Assembly: GCF_030159595.1 (NCBI RefSeq)
Contig: NZ_BSKJ01000016.1
Span: 16,510 to 80,509 of the forward strand
DNA: 64,000 bases
Direction of reading: 5' to 3'
DNA from: Pseudomonas putida
GTDB taxonomy: Bacteria > Pseudomonadota > Gammaproteobacteria > Pseudomonadales > Pseudomonadaceae
Below, piece by piece: positions 51,649 to 60,282 of this stretch (its first letter is position 1; each line of letters begins with the position of its first letter). The notes below the pieces were generated by a model, which was given only the letters and a program-made list of their open reading frames with translations, did not search any database and was not told the origin of the DNA. Made by a program: the position numbers and the translations under genes.

Positions 51649-51780
51649 GTCGTGCGCGGTTTGAGACCCGGGACACATGAATACCGGCCAGGCCGAAGCC
51701 TGCCCGCGCACGACCGCCATGAAGCGGTGCCAACACATGTAGTCCGGGGGTCTCAAGCCCGGTCGCCTGGAAAGGCGACC
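51649..51780. other. Structured region upstream of the DUF6124-like gene
   Basis: GTCGTGCGCGG (51649-51659) pairs with 51704-51714, enclosing CAGGC/GCCTG (51689-51702). TTGAGACCC (51661-51669), inside that loop, is complementary to GGGTCTCAA (51748-51756), which would give a pseudoknot. GGTCGCC/GGCGACC (51761-51780) forms a separate hairpin. It could be a structured 5' leader or a repeat family. The rest of 51586-52105 holds REP sequences and no gene. Confidence 0.5.
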
Positions 51781-51989
51781 CAAGGACGTTATCTCAGGGG
51801 GGCTTCCCCGCCTATGTGGCGGCTTCTGACAGGCGTGTAGGATAATTCGCTAGGTGGGGTGAACTGAAGCATTTGGTTTCAGGTTCAGAAATGTCTTACA
51901 GGCGGATGGCCTTGGCGAGGGCTTCGCCCTCAATCGCAGACAAGCCAGCTCCTACACTGACCGCGCCGCATTGAAGCCATGTGCAGTAA

Positions 51990-52076
51990 TTGTGGGAGCG
52001 GGTTCACCCGCGAAGCAGGCAACTCGGTGCATGGCACCGGCTTCGCCGGTGTTCGCGGGTGAACCCGCTCCCACAG
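51990..52076. repeat. REP palindrome pair with internal ACCGGC-TTC-GCCGGT hairpin
   Basis: Perfect 24-bp arms 51990-52013 and 52051-52074 around the same internal hairpin seen at 33.69 kb. A further partial REP-like segment (GACAAGCCAGCTCCTACA) lies at about 51938-51955. Confidence 0.9.
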
Positions 52077-52105
52077 GAGATGTGTGCTGGCCTGTGAGGC
52101 TGGGG

Positions 52106-52597
52106 TCAGTAAGACGCCACCACGATGGACACCCGCCGGTTCTCGGTACGCCCGGCGCTGGTGCGGTTGTCCGCCACCGGTTGGGTACTGCCCAACCCAC
52201 GGCTCTGGATGCTCTGGGCCTGCATGCCCACCCCGACCAGCGCTTTGGCCACGCTTTGGGCACGGCGCTCGGACAGTTGCTGGTTATACGCCGCCTTGCC
52301 CGACGAATCGGCATGCCCGTCCACCCGCACGCCCTGGATGCCAACGCCCAGCAGCGCCTTGCCGATGCGCTCGACAATCGCCTGGCTCTGGCCGTTGAGG
52401 CTGTCCAGGTCGCTGCCGAACAGCACTTTGCCGGACAGGTCGTAAGCCCAGCCTTCATCGGTGGGGGTAAAGCCTTCGCGCTTGAGCACGGCAATCTGTT
52501 CAGGGGTAAGGCCCTTGGGTGGTGCGCTCTGGCAACCGGTCAGCGCCAGCACGGCGAGCAACAAGGCCCAAAGGGGAAAACGTAAAGCGTGCATCAC
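52106..52597 (-). CDS. yfiB: OmpA-domain lipoprotein YfiB
   Basis: A 163-residue outer-membrane lipoprotein. The lipobox is LTGC22, and the OmpA-like peptidoglycan-binding domain holds VDGHADSSGKAAYNQQLSERRAQSV and NRRVSIVV. In the YfiBNR system YfiB sequesters the periplasmic repressor YfiR under envelope stress, freeing YfiN. It is the third gene of yfiR-yfiN-yfiB. Confidence 0.92.
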   Translation of the reverse strand: MMHALRFPLWALLLAVLALTGCQSAPPKGLTPEQIAVLKREGFTPTDEGWAYDLSGKVLFGSDLDSLNGQSQAIVERIGKALLGVGIQGVRVDGHADSSGKAAYNQQLSERRAQSVAKALVGVGMQAQSIQSRGLGSTQPVADNRTSAGRTENRRVSIVVASY

Positions 52598-52601
52598 GGG
52601 T

Positions 52602-53873
52602 TCAGCTCCTGTTCTTTATTTCACTGGCGGACCGTTCCGTCTGCGCCACTTGCCAATGGCCACGGCGTTTACGCTTGGCCTCGTACATCGCCGCATCGGC
52701 GGCATTGAGAAGACTGGCGGGGTCAGCGCCGTCATCCGGGTAATAGGCAATGCCGACACTCAGTGAGGTGGCAATGCTGCGGCCGCTGTCCAGCTGCACC
52801 GGCAGCTTCATGCTGGCCACGATTTTTTCGGCAATGTGCTCGGCGTCCTTGCGCGACTGCAAAGGTGTCAGCAGCACGGCGAACTCATCACCACCCAGGC
52901 GTGCCACCAGGTCATGCTCGCGCAGCTGGGCGCGCACGCGATCGGCCACGCTGATCAGCACTTCGTCGCCCACGGCATGGCCGAGGGTGTCGTTGATCTG
53001 CTTGAAGTGGTCGCTGTCGAGGAACAGCAGCGCCAGGTGGTCCTGCTGCCGTTCGGCATTGCGCACGCTGCGGTTCAGGCGCCCCTCGAAGAAAGCGCGG
53101 TTGGGCAGGCCCGTCAGGCTGTCGTGGCTGGCCTGGTGGGCCAAGGTCTGGTTTTCGTTCTGCAGGTGGCTGTGCCACACCTCCAGTTCGTCCAACAGGG
53201 CATTAAAGTCGTTGCCCAGCTCGTTGAGCTCGGCAATCGGCGCCTCCGGCACGCGCCGGTCGAAGCTGCGCTCGCGGCGGGCGGCGTGGGCGACACTGGC
53301 CAGGCCACGCAGCGGGCGGGTGATATTGCTCAGCAGGCGCCGCGACAGATACTGGGCAGCCAAGGCGCTGAGTATCGTGCAGAACAGGATTCCTGCCAGA
53401 CCGCTGAGCAGGAACAGCAACAGGCTACGGCCCTGGCCGACCAGTTCGGTGTGCCCGACTTTTTGCTGCTGGTGCATGATCGGCAGGTTGACCGGCTCAT
53501 CCAGCAAGGCAGTGGCCACCTGCACTTCGAGCTTGCCGAGCATGCCCGTATCACCGCGTTGCCAGTGCGCCAGTAGCTCGCCTTCGTTGTTGAAGACCTT
53601 GGCCTCGGCCACCTCCTCGTGACTGGCGATCAGCGCCAGCGATTCGTTGGTGGCTGCGCTGTCATCGAACACCACGGCCGCTTCCACGGTGTAGTTGATC
53701 GAGCGGGCGATCAGGTGCAAGTTGTGGTTGGCGTAGACGCGCAGGGCGAGCACGCCCAGCAGGGTCAGGGAAATACCGGCCAGGCCCACAGCGAGCAAGG
53801 CAACGCTGAGGTGGCCACGGCCCAGCACCGAGCGCAGGGTCGGGCGCACGCCCTGCTTGCGGGTCGGTTTCAT
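52602..53873 (-). CDS. yfiN: Membrane diguanylate cyclase YfiN (TpbB)
   Basis: A 423-residue enzyme making c-di-GMP. TM1 is at about residues 22-45 and a periplasmic sensor domain at about 46-150. TM2 is at about 151-173, a HAMP linker follows, and then a GGDEF domain with intact GGDEF at 327-331. The product-inhibition I-site is RxxD at R318-D321. YfiR represses it through the periplasmic domain. It overlaps yfiR by 4 bp and lies 4 bp from yfiB. Confidence 0.94.
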   Translation of the reverse strand: MKPTRKQGVRPTLRSVLGRGHLSVALLAVGLAGISLTLLGVLALRVYANHNLHLIARSINYTVEAAVVFDDSAATNESLALIASHEEVAEAKVFNNEGELLAHWQRGDTGMLGKLEVQVATALLDEPVNLPIMHQQQKVGHTELVGQGRSLLLFLLSGLAGILFCTILSALAAQYLSRRLLSNITRPLRGLASVAHAARRERSFDRRVPEAPIAELNELGNDFNALLDELEVWHSHLQNENQTLAHQASHDSLTGLPNRAFFEGRLNRSVRNAERQQDHLALLFLDSDHFKQINDTLGHAVGDEVLISVADRVRAQLREHDLVARLGGDEFAVLLTPLQSRKDAEHIAEKIVASMKLPVQLDSGRSIATSLSVGIAYYPDDGADPASLLNAADAAMYEAKRKRRGHWQVAQTERSASEIKNRS

Positions 53874-54436
53874 GGCTGCACCGCCCGGCGCCGCGACAAT
53901 TGCAGCACGCTGGGGTGAATGCGCACGCCGGAGCGCGCCACCGAGTCGAGGTTGACTTCAAAGGCCACCTGCTGGTCACTGACCCGCAGGCAGAACAGGC
54001 TGCCGACCGTGCACGGGTCATCCGCTTCGCTGATGCTCAGTACCGGGTGGCCGCTGATGCGCTCGAACAGTTTGTCGCGCTGGCCCTGGTCAAGCTTGCC
54101 GATGTAGATGGCATCGCAGGCCTGGGCGACCTGGGTATCCTCTGCCAGCAGCCGCCGCACCTGCAGCGGGCGGCCGGACTCCTGTAGATGGCCTTTGATC
54201 AAGTCATCGGCATACTCGGTCGGGCCGACCAGGCACAAGCGCAAGGGGGAGGGTTCGACGGGCCAGCGGGCGTAACTGAAGATGCCGAGTACCACCTGGG
54301 TGACCGCCTTGGCGCGTTGCTGAGCCTGGGCGGCGGTTGTGGCAGTTTCTGCCTGGGCGGGGCCTGCAGAAAGGAACAGGACGGCCAGCAATAGCGAAAG
54401 CGCACAGCTTGTCACTCGCCTTGCGGCCACGTTCAT
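53870..54436 (-). CDS. yfiR: Periplasmic YfiN repressor YfiR
   Basis: A 188-residue secreted protein (DUF4154/YfiR). A Sec signal is at about residues 1-29 (cleavage after AQA). Four cysteines, C68, C107, C142 and C149, have exactly the spacing I recall for the two disulfides of P. aeruginosa YfiR. Redox state of these disulfides is known to affect its stability. It is the first gene of the operon. Confidence 0.93.
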   Translation of the reverse strand: MNVAARRVTSCALSLLLAVLFLSAGPAQAETATTAAQAQQRAKAVTQVVLGIFSYARWPVEPSPLRLCLVGPTEYADDLIKGHLQESGRPLQVRRLLAEDTQVAQACDAIYIGKLDQGQRDKLFERISGHPVLSISEADDPCTVGSLFCLRVSDQQVAFEVNLDSVARSGVRIHPSVLQLSRRRAVQP

Positions 54437-54535
54437 GTGGAAAATCTCTTAAATCCTTTCCGATATCGGCGCAACGATAGCACATGGCCGCATTGTTGTA
54501 TGAGCACACGGCCATGTGCCTTGGGCTTGATGGAC

Positions 54536-56611
54536 CTAGACCTGCTCCAGCATCAACCCGGAAATACGCCGTACCTTGCGCGCCACCGCTTCTTCGAAAA
54601 TGCCCTGCCGTGGCTCGACCAGGCTGAAGCAGTGCTTGGCGCGGGTAATACCGGTATACACCAGCTCCTTGGTCAGCACCGGGTTGAGCGCATCCGGCAG
54701 CACCAGCGCCGTGTGGCTGAACTCCGAGCCCTGGGACTTGTGCACGGTCATGGCGAACACCGTTTCCACTTCGTTAAGCCGGCTGGGCAGGACGAAGCGC
54801 ACGCCATCACTGCCGTCGTTACGCGGGAAGGCCACGCGCAGCAGCGGCTCACCCTGCTCATCCGGCAGGCTCAGGGCAATGCCGATGTCACCGTTCATCA
54901 GGCCCAGACCGTAGTCGTTGCGGGTCACCAGCACCGGGCGCCCTTCGTACCAGGGCTGCTGGCTGTCGATCAGCCCGGCATTGTGCAACACCCGCGCCAC
55001 CCGCTCGTTGAGGCCTTCGACACCCCAGGCACCCCGGCGTACCGCACACAGCAACTGGAAGTGCTCGAAGCTGTGCAGCACCTTGCCCGCCCATTGCTCC
55101 CACGCGGGGTCGTCAAATGCGGTTTCGAGTGCTGGCCGATAGCGGCCAAGGGTGCGAAGGTAGCTGCGATAGCCCTGCGGGCCATCGGCGCCGCGGTTCA
55201 GGCCATCGAGCAGCAGACGGTCGAATGCACGATCCTGCTCGTGCTTGAGCGCCAGGCTGTGTACGTCGTCAGGTGGCGTGGCCAGCAGGTTGCGTGCCGC
55301 GTAAGCGTCCTGGCGGTTGACCAGCCTGGCCAGCTGGCCAATGCCGCTGCCTTCGCCGAAGCGTCGTGAGAAACGCAGCATCACCACCTGTTGGGCCAGC
55401 GGGTTGCGCTGCTCATCGCCGGCCTCGAGGCCGCTGCCGGCCAGCGACTCGCCGCTGACCTGTTCCAGCCACGCGGCAGTCGCCGGCGAGTAATAGCCCT
55501 CTTCGGCATCCCGGCACAAGTCCCCCAGCACCGAGCCAGCCTCGACCGATGCCAACTGGTCCTTGTCCCCCAGCAGCACCAGCCGTGCGCGTGGCGGCAA
55601 GGCATCGAGCAAGTTGGCCATCATTTCCAGGTCGATCATCGACGCTTCGTCGACCACCAGCACGTCCAGCGGCAACGGGTTGCCAGCATGGTGGCGAAAG
55701 TGCCGCGACCCTGGGCGGCTACCGAGCAGACGGTGCACGGTGCTGACGTCAGTGGGGATTTGCCTGCGTACTTCGGCGCTGACTTGCAGGCGCTCAACTT
55801 GCTGGCCAATGGATTCGGTCAGGCGCGCAGCGGCCTTGCCGGTCGGAGCGGCCAAGCGTATGCGCAGGGGCCTGCCCTGTTCCACCGCTGGCCCCTGCAG
55901 CAAGGCCAGCAGACGCACGACTGTCGTGGTTTTACCCGTGCCGGGTCCGCCCGTGATGATACTGAAACCGGCGCGGGTGGCCAGCGCACAGGCAAGCTTC
56001 TGCCAGTCCACCTGACCCGCTGGCGCGCCACCCTCGAACAGCTGCGCAAGGCGATCTGGCAGGTCGTTCAGCGGCGCTTCGGCCTGGCTCAGCCGCTGGC
56101 GCAGGGTATGGTCGATGCGCCGCTCGTAGGTCCAGTAACGGCGCAGGTAAAGGCGCTCGCCGCTGAGCACGAGTGGCCGCGCTTGCTGGCCCGGGCTATC
56201 GCCAGCAGCCACCAGCGAGCTGGCTGCGATGCGTTGGCGCCAGGCATTCAAGTCGAGGTTGGCCAGCAGTTGCGAGGGTAGCAGCAAGGGGCCGGTCAGG
56301 GCGTCGCCCTCCGGAGGCAGCGACAGGGCAAAGTCGGGCTCGGTCAGGGTTTGCTGCAGGTCGAGGCACACATGGCCATGGCCCAGTTGGTGGCTGGCCA
56401 ACGCTGCCGCCAGCAACAGCAAGGGATCACTGCCAGGGGCGCGCTCTTCAAGGAACGACACAAATGCACGGTCCAGGGCACGCAGCCAGCCCCGCTCTAC
56501 CCAACGGTCAAGCAGTTGCAGCAGGTCACCACTGTCATGCTGCGGCGCCAATGCCAGCAGGTGCTCGGCGTGCAGAGGGGTGGGCAACAGGTCGACGAGG
56601 CTTCGGCTCAT
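54536..56611 (-). CDS. recD: Exodeoxyribonuclease V alpha subunit RecD
   Basis: A 691-residue SF1 5'-3' helicase of RecBCD. Walker A is GGPGTGKTTTVV, DEASMID is motif II, and the late motif MTVHKSQGSEFSHTALVLP is conserved. It overlaps recB by 4 bp at the end of recC-recB-recD. Confidence 0.96.
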   Translation of the reverse strand: MSRSLVDLLPTPLHAEHLLALAPQHDSGDLLQLLDRWVERGWLRALDRAFVSFLEERAPGSDPLLLLAAALASHQLGHGHVCLDLQQTLTEPDFALSLPPEGDALTGPLLLPSQLLANLDLNAWRQRIAASSLVAAGDSPGQQARPLVLSGERLYLRRYWTYERRIDHTLRQRLSQAEAPLNDLPDRLAQLFEGGAPAGQVDWQKLACALATRAGFSIITGGPGTGKTTTVVRLLALLQGPAVEQGRPLRIRLAAPTGKAAARLTESIGQQVERLQVSAEVRRQIPTDVSTVHRLLGSRPGSRHFRHHAGNPLPLDVLVVDEASMIDLEMMANLLDALPPRARLVLLGDKDQLASVEAGSVLGDLCRDAEEGYYSPATAAWLEQVSGESLAGSGLEAGDEQRNPLAQQVVMLRFSRRFGEGSGIGQLARLVNRQDAYAARNLLATPPDDVHSLALKHEQDRAFDRLLLDGLNRGADGPQGYRSYLRTLGRYRPALETAFDDPAWEQWAGKVLHSFEHFQLLCAVRRGAWGVEGLNERVARVLHNAGLIDSQQPWYEGRPVLVTRNDYGLGLMNGDIGIALSLPDEQGEPLLRVAFPRNDGSDGVRFVLPSRLNEVETVFAMTVHKSQGSEFSHTALVLPDALNPVLTKELVYTGITRAKHCFSLVEPRQGIFEEAVARKVRRISGLMLEQV

Positions 56612-59600
56612 GGTGCTACTCCGACAAACAGATCCTGCTGTGCGGGCGCGCGCTCACCACGGAACAGCGCATCCAGGCTTTCAATCAGCTCACGCGGTGG
56701 TTTGACGTGGTACACGCCGTGGCCGCTGCTGCTGGCGCCTCGCAGGAAGATGAACAGGGCGCCGCCGACATGGCGGTCGTAATCGTAATCCGGCAGGCGG
56801 GCGCGCAGCTGGCGGTGCAGGGCCAGCAAGTACAGCACATACTGCAGGTCGTAGCGGTGCTCGATAATGGACTTTTCCATGGCCATTGCGTCGTAGGCCT
56901 GGATGTCCGGGCCCAGCCAGTTGGACTTGTAGTCGGTCACGTAGTAACGCCCGTCCAGCTCGAACGCCAGGTCGATGAAGCCTTTGAACATACCGTTGAG
57001 CACGGTTGGCTGTGCCGCCGGGCGTGCCAGGCCGGGGTGGGTATGGCGTGCCACCAGGCGGTCGAGTTGTTCGGCGTCGACCTGGTGGCTGGCGAACCAG
57101 AACTCCATTTCGATCTGGTAATGGCGCAACGTTCCGAGCGTTACGCTCAGGTCGTTGCCCGGCAAGGGCAGCGGCTCGCCCAGCAAGCGTTGTAGCCACT
57201 GGGTGAGGGTGGGAATCCAGCCGGTCCAGTCGCGGCGGTTGCAGCGCTGACCAACGGTCCGCTCGATCAGTTGAGGATTGCCGGTGACCTGGCTGAAGCC
57301 CTCGCGGCCCGCCCATTCCAGTAGGCCATGGAGGAAGGTGCCCGGGTTCGGCCCGCGTGGGAATCGGTGGATATCGCCGCTATCGGCCGGGACCTCACGC
57401 AGTACCTGGGCATCGGCCTCTTCGTCATCCAGCAGTTGCTGGGCCTGCGAGCTGTCGGCAACGAGTGTCTGATCGCCGACGCGCAGGGCGCTGTACGAAG
57501 CGATCCACCAGTGTTCCGCTGCCGCGCGACGAGGCTTGCGTGCGGGCAGCAGCTCACGTTCGGCATGCGGCGCGCGATACAGCTGTTCATCCGCTTGCGG
57601 CAGGCCCGGGCAGGCAATGTGCGGGCATGTCGCAACCAACGCCTGCAACCAGTCCGTAAGCTGCTCCGAGCCTGCCAAGGAAAGGCCACCCCCCAACAGG
57701 TAGCCAAATGCCGAGCGGTGCAGCTGCGAGCTCTTCTGATTGCCACGCTTGAGGTCAGCGACACCCAGCCAGCAAGCATGCTGGGCGCGGGTCAGGGCTA
57801 CATAGAGCAGGCGCAGGTCTTCGGCCAGGCGCTCGTCATCGGCGCGCTCGATCTGCTCCTGGTCCGGCGTGAGTGTGAGGTGGGCATTACCTTCGCTGTC
57901 ATGCCAGGCCAGTGGCAGGCGGCTGCCGTCCACCGGTTTGCTGGTGCAGATGAACGGCAGGTAGACCAAGGGGTATTCCAGGCCCTTGGACTTGTGGATC
58001 GTCACCACCTTGACCAGTTGCTCGTCGCTCTCCAGGCGCAGGATCTGCTCTTCGCCGGCCTGCCCGGAGCTGGCCAGGTGTTCGGCCAGATGGCGGATCA
58101 ACGCCTGTTCACCGTCCAGCTCACCAGCGGCCTGTTGCAACAGCTCGGCCATGTGCAACAGGTTGGTCAGCACACGCTCGCCATCACTGCGGCGGATGAG
58201 CGTGCGCGGCAGCTCAAAGTCATGCAGCAGGTGCCTTAGCATGGGCAATACGCCCTGGCGTTGCCAGGTGTCGCGGTAATGGCGGAAACGCATGACCCAG
58301 CCTTCCCAGACCCGCTCGTCCTGGTTCAGCCGGTCCAGCGCAGGCAGCGACAGGCCCAACGTAAGGCTGGCCAGTGCGGCCTTGAGTAGGCGCTCCGAGT
58401 CAGGCTCGGCGCAGGCCTTGAGCCAGGCGAGCAGGTCGTGGGCTTCCTGAGCGGCAAACACCGAATCCTTGTCGGAGAGGTACACGCTGCGCACGTCACG
58501 CGCGGCCAGCTCGGCGCGGACCATCTGCGCCTCATGTCCGTCACGCACAAGGATGGCGATGTCCGAGGGCAGGCACGGGCGCAGCTCGCCCTCGCCGTTC
58601 CGGAAACCCGCCGTGCCCTGCTGACCGCCGTTGAGCAAAGCGACGATATGGCTGGAGCAGCTGGCTGCCAGCCGCTGGCGGTAGACGCTGCTGGAAACCG
58701 GCTCTTCGCTTTCCAGCTGCCAGCACTGCAGGGCTGCACTGGCTTCACCGTCAATCAGCAGCTGTTCGCCACGGCCCTTGGCCCGCACCTCGATGAACGG
58801 CAACGGGTTGTCATCGGCCTCGCGGAACAGGAATGCACCCCGCCCCATTTCACGCGCCTCGGCCTGCAGAAACACCTGGTTGACCGCCGCGACCATGGCT
58901 TTGCTGGAGCGGTAGTTGGTGTCCAGGCTGTGCAGGCGGCCACTGGTGGCGCGCCGCGCGGCAAGGTAGGTGTAAATGTCGGCCCCGCGGAAGGCGTAGA
59001 TCGCCTGCTTGGGGTCGCCGATCATGAACAGGCCGGTTTCCGCGCGGTTTTCGCTGATCTGGTAGATGCGCTCGAAAATGCCGTACTGGACCGGGTCAGT
59101 GTCCTGGAATTCGTCGATCAGCGCTACCGGGAACTGCTCGCGGATCAGGCTGGCCAGGCGCTCGCCAGCCTCGCTGGCCAAGGCGTGCCGCAGGCGCACG
59201 AGCATGTCGTCGAAGCCCATTTCCGCTCGCCGGCGCTTCTCCACTTCGAACCGTGCCGATACCCAGCTGGCAGCATGCTCAAGCAACGGCGCATCCGGGT
59301 TGTCCAGGGCCTGCAATTGCTGCTGCAGTGTCTGCATGGCGTCGAGGGCCGGGTGCTCGGGCGGCTCGCCCTTCCAGGCTTCAGCCATGCCCGCCGGAGT
59401 GAGGCGGGTGAAGCCGGTCCCCAGGTCGAGCTCCACCAATTGCTCATCGGCAGCCCAGGCGCAAAGTTTGTCGAACCAAGGTTCGAAGTAACGGGCCTGC
59501 ATCTTGCGGCCGTCGACCTGCTTGGCGGCCAGTGCATCGCGGCAGATTTGCCGCAGCTCCTCGGCCCACTTCGCCCACGGCGCCTTGAGGCGGGCCAGCT

Positions 59601-60282
59601 GTTGGTCACGTTGCTGCAGCGACGCCTGGATCAATGCAGCGGGCTCCGCCCCGTCGTGCTGAGCGCGTACGCGGCCAAACAGCGGTCGAATGCGCGGCAG
59701 CAAAGCATCGGGGCTCCCCCAATTGCCGCGTACCCAAGCCAGTGCATTACCTTGCATGCCATAACAGAAGCGCCGCCAGTAATCGCGCATCACCTGGCCC
59801 AGCAACTCGCTGTGGTCGGTTTCCAGGGTCTGGGTGAACAGGCTGCCGCTGTCGAAGGCATGCTCACGCAACATGCGCTGGCACCAGCCATGGATGGTCG
59901 ATACCGCTGCTTCGTCCATCCATTGCACGGCAATTTCCAGACGCCCGGCACAACGCGGCCAGGCCTCTTTCGGATAATCATCACGCAGTTGATGCAACAA
60001 CGGGTCGGCGCCTTCCAGTTCACCACGGAAGAACCGTGCGGCCTCAGCCAGGCGGGCGCGGATGCGCTCGCGCAGCTCTTTGGTTGCAGCGTCGGTGAAG
60101 GTCACCACGAGAATCTGCGGTGGTAGCAGCTCGCGGCCGAAACCCTGTTCGCCACCGTGCCCGAGGATCAGGCGCAGATACAGCGCCGAAATGGTGAAGG
60201 TCTTGCCCGTGCCGGCGCTGGCCTCGATCAGCTGGCTGCCGTGCAGGGGGAAACTCAGTGCCAGGGGACGGTCCTGGGTCAT
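56608..60282 (-). CDS. recB: Exodeoxyribonuclease V beta subunit RecB
   Basis: A 1224-residue helicase-nuclease. The N-terminal UvrD-like helicase has EASAGTGKTFTISALYLRL (Walker A) and LIDEFQDTDPVQY (motif II). The C-terminal nuclease has YYVTDYKSNWLG. It repairs double-strand breaks and degrades foreign linear DNA. The ATG at 60282 overlaps the recC stop (ATGA); the longer frame from 60351 lies inside recC. Confidence 0.97.
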   Translation of the reverse strand: MTQDRPLALSFPLHGSQLIEASAGTGKTFTISALYLRLILGHGGEQGFGRELLPPQILVVTFTDAATKELRERIRARLAEAARFFRGELEGADPLLHQLRDDYPKEAWPRCAGRLEIAVQWMDEAAVSTIHGWCQRMLREHAFDSGSLFTQTLETDHSELLGQVMRDYWRRFCYGMQGNALAWVRGNWGSPDALLPRIRPLFGRVRAQHDGAEPAALIQASLQQRDQQLARLKAPWAKWAEELRQICRDALAAKQVDGRKMQARYFEPWFDKLCAWAADEQLVELDLGTGFTRLTPAGMAEAWKGEPPEHPALDAMQTLQQQLQALDNPDAPLLEHAASWVSARFEVEKRRRAEMGFDDMLVRLRHALASEAGERLASLIREQFPVALIDEFQDTDPVQYGIFERIYQISENRAETGLFMIGDPKQAIYAFRGADIYTYLAARRATSGRLHSLDTNYRSSKAMVAAVNQVFLQAEAREMGRGAFLFREADDNPLPFIEVRAKGRGEQLLIDGEASAALQCWQLESEEPVSSSVYRQRLAASCSSHIVALLNGGQQGTAGFRNGEGELRPCLPSDIAILVRDGHEAQMVRAELAARDVRSVYLSDKDSVFAAQEAHDLLAWLKACAEPDSERLLKAALASLTLGLSLPALDRLNQDERVWEGWVMRFRHYRDTWQRQGVLPMLRHLLHDFELPRTLIRRSDGERVLTNLLHMAELLQQAAGELDGEQALIRHLAEHLASSGQAGEEQILRLESDEQLVKVVTIHKSKGLEYPLVYLPFICTSKPVDGSRLPLAWHDSEGNAHLTLTPDQEQIERADDERLAEDLRLLYVALTRAQHACWLGVADLKRGNQKSSQLHRSAFGYLLGGGLSLAGSEQLTDWLQALVATCPHIACPGLPQADEQLYRAPHAERELLPARKPRRAAAEHWWIASYSALRVGDQTLVADSSQAQQLLDDEEADAQVLREVPADSGDIHRFPRGPNPGTFLHGLLEWAGREGFSQVTGNPQLIERTVGQRCNRRDWTGWIPTLTQWLQRLLGEPLPLPGNDLSVTLGTLRHYQIEMEFWFASHQVDAEQLDRLVARHTHPGLARPAAQPTVLNGMFKGFIDLAFELDGRYYVTDYKSNWLGPDIQAYDAMAMEKSIIEHRYDLQYVLYLLALHRQLRARLPDYDYDRHVGGALFIFLRGASSSGHGVYHVKPPRELIESLDALFRGERAPAQQDLFVGVAP

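Noticed and set aside
54437..55369. 310-codon plus-strand frame at the end of recD
   Set aside because: Shadow of recD; no family features.
58438..60126. 562-codon plus-strand frame inside recB
   Set aside because: Antisense shadow of recB, which has full family motifs.
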